Assembly: GCF_003403015.1 (NCBI RefSeq)
Contig: NZ_QURL01000003.1
Span: 124,001 to 188,000 of the forward strand
Source of the DNA: Fulvimarina endophytica
GTDB taxonomy: Bacteria > Pseudomonadota > Alphaproteobacteria > Rhizobiales > Rhizobiaceae
DNA: 64,000 bases
Reading direction: 5' to 3'
This document shows, piece by piece, positions 63,362-64,000 of this stretch (positions are counted from its first letter, which is position 1; each line of letters begins with the position of its first letter). The translations under genes were made by a program, and so were the position numbers. The notes beneath the pieces are model-generated. The model did not search any database, was not told the origin of the DNA, and worked only from the letters and a program-made list of their open reading frames with translations.

Positions 63362-63763
63362 ATGCCCAGCGCCGTCACTGCCATTTCTGCCGCGCCCAGT
63401 CAGATCGCCCGTGAGCATTTCGCCGCAGAGTTCAGCTTTGAGACCGATTGCTGGGATGTCCACGAAGCGCTCTCGGGTGAGGCCGATTTCGTGCTTCTCG
63501 ACGTGCGAAGCCCAGCCCTTTTCGCTGCAGGTCACGTTCCGGGCGCGATCAGCCTCCCCCACGGCAAGATCGTCCGCTCCAAGCTGGAACGCTGGCCGCA
63601 GGAGACCGTCTTCGTCACCTATTGCGCGGGTCCGCATTGCAATGGCGCGGCGCGAGGTGCCCTTCGGCTTGCCGAACTCGGGCGGCCCGTGAAGATCATG
63701 GCTGGCGGGATCACCGGCTGGCTCGACGAAGGATTCGAGCTTGCGACAGTCACGGCCGAGTAA
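63362..63763 (+). CDS. Rhodanese-like sulfurtransferase
   Basis: A 133-residue single-domain rhodanese: LLDVRSPALFAAGHVPGAISLPHGKI and the active loop TYCAGPHCNGA with Cys88 as the likely persulfide cysteine and a second Cys93. It transfers sulfane sulfur in the cytosol. The ATG at 63362 starts a short N-terminal extension. It is a single gene; nothing nearby tells its acceptor. Confidence 0.9.
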   Translation: MPSAVTAISAAPSQIAREHFAAEFSFETDCWDVHEALSGEADFVLLDVRSPALFAAGHVPGAISLPHGKIVRSKLERWPQETVFVTYCAGPHCNGAARGALRLAELGRPVKIMAGGITGWLDEGFELATVTAE

Positions 63764-63834
63764 CCGCCGCCCTGTTCTCTCTCGCCTATGGTTCGGGAAC
63801 GCCCTCCCCTCCGATGGCCTCGCGCCCGGCCGGT

Positions 63835-64000
63835 TCAGCCGGCGTTCCTGACCACGCGGCAGACCTGGGCCTCGCCGATGCCGCCCTTGAACTCGTCGTA
63901 GAGATCGCCGCGATTGCCGCGGGTCCACCAGACAAGCGAGCGCGAGACGTATTTCGAGCCCGAGGCCGAGACCGTGAGGGCGAAGGGGATCGGCTCGCCG
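63835..64000 (-). CDS. MliC-like (C-type lysozyme inhibitor) protein, C-terminal part
   Basis: The last 54 codons of a minus-strand gene that continues beyond the window. The end reads FALTVSASGSKYVSRSLVWW followed by TRGN and a late cysteine (QVCRV). The SGSKYVS and VWWTRG motifs match the MliC/PliC periplasmic lysozyme-inhibitor family. The N-terminal signal or lipobox is outside the window, so localisation is not seen here. Confidence 0.65.
   Translation of the reverse strand, partial: GEPIPFALTVSASGSKYVSRSLVWWTRGNRGDLYDEFKGGIGEAQVCRVVRNAG

Overview
The window is high-GC (roughly 69-70 %) bacterial chromosomal DNA, most likely from an alphaproteobacterium of the Hyphomicrobiales. Support comes from hemE next to hemJ beside an origin-like region rich in GANTC (CcrM) sites, three ParB parS sites, a formaldehyde-activating-enzyme paralogue, an Omp19/Inh-type lipoprotein and a ~180 kDa NAD-glutamate dehydrogenase. 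I saw no insertion sequence, prophage, CRISPR array, rRNA or tRNA.

Layout. 1-6.1 kb: the end of an OmpR regulator with its EnvZ-like kinase, a parS site, a Fae paralogue, an MBL hydrolase, an ArsR protein fused in frame to a His-rich protein, and a YkuD-like lipoprotein. 6.2-11.6 kb: an MFS carrier, a MocR regulator divergent from an EamA exporter / DapA-like aldolase pair, and a CatB acetyltransferase. 12-18 kb: two convergent GGDEF proteins, then a PhoPQ-like operon with a PepSY protein, divergent from a secreted OB-fold/PepSY-like protein. 18.2-29.6 kb: a complete type I secretion operon (TolC, HlyD, ABC) near a 1,622-residue secreted protein. That protein has a galactose-oxidase-like core with all five copper-radical residues, three concanavalin-like repeats, a C-type lectin domain and cadherin-like repeats. 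The exporter ATPase has a degenerate ABC signature and H-loop.

30-42 kb: MOSC protein, a tiny basic protein, NAD-GDH (with a parS site inside its coding sequence), pyridoxal kinase, beta-carbonic anhydrase, an Inh-domain lipoprotein, phosphomannomutase and a DUF1902-HicA toxin-antitoxin pair. 41.7-44.2 kb: hemJ, hemE, a 577-bp gene-free origin candidate and a perfect parS.

44.2-60.9 kb: a lone ureE and a LysE exporter, then a large peptide/amide-catabolism region. On the minus strand this is a dipeptide-type ABC importer (SBP, two permeases, fused double ATPase), an M81 (MlrC-type) peptidase, two M20 hydrolases and an amidase. An IclR regulator and a gamma-glutamyltransferase diverge from it, followed by an EamA carrier and a LysR regulator. 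61-64 kb: a PAS-GGDEF-EAL protein, a rhodanese and the end of an MliC-like gene.

Functionally the window combines chromosome-origin landmarks, a dedicated secretion route for a large extracellular oxidase, and a scavenging pathway for peptides or gamma-glutamyl/amide compounds. Functions rest on motif recognition by eye; no database search was run.
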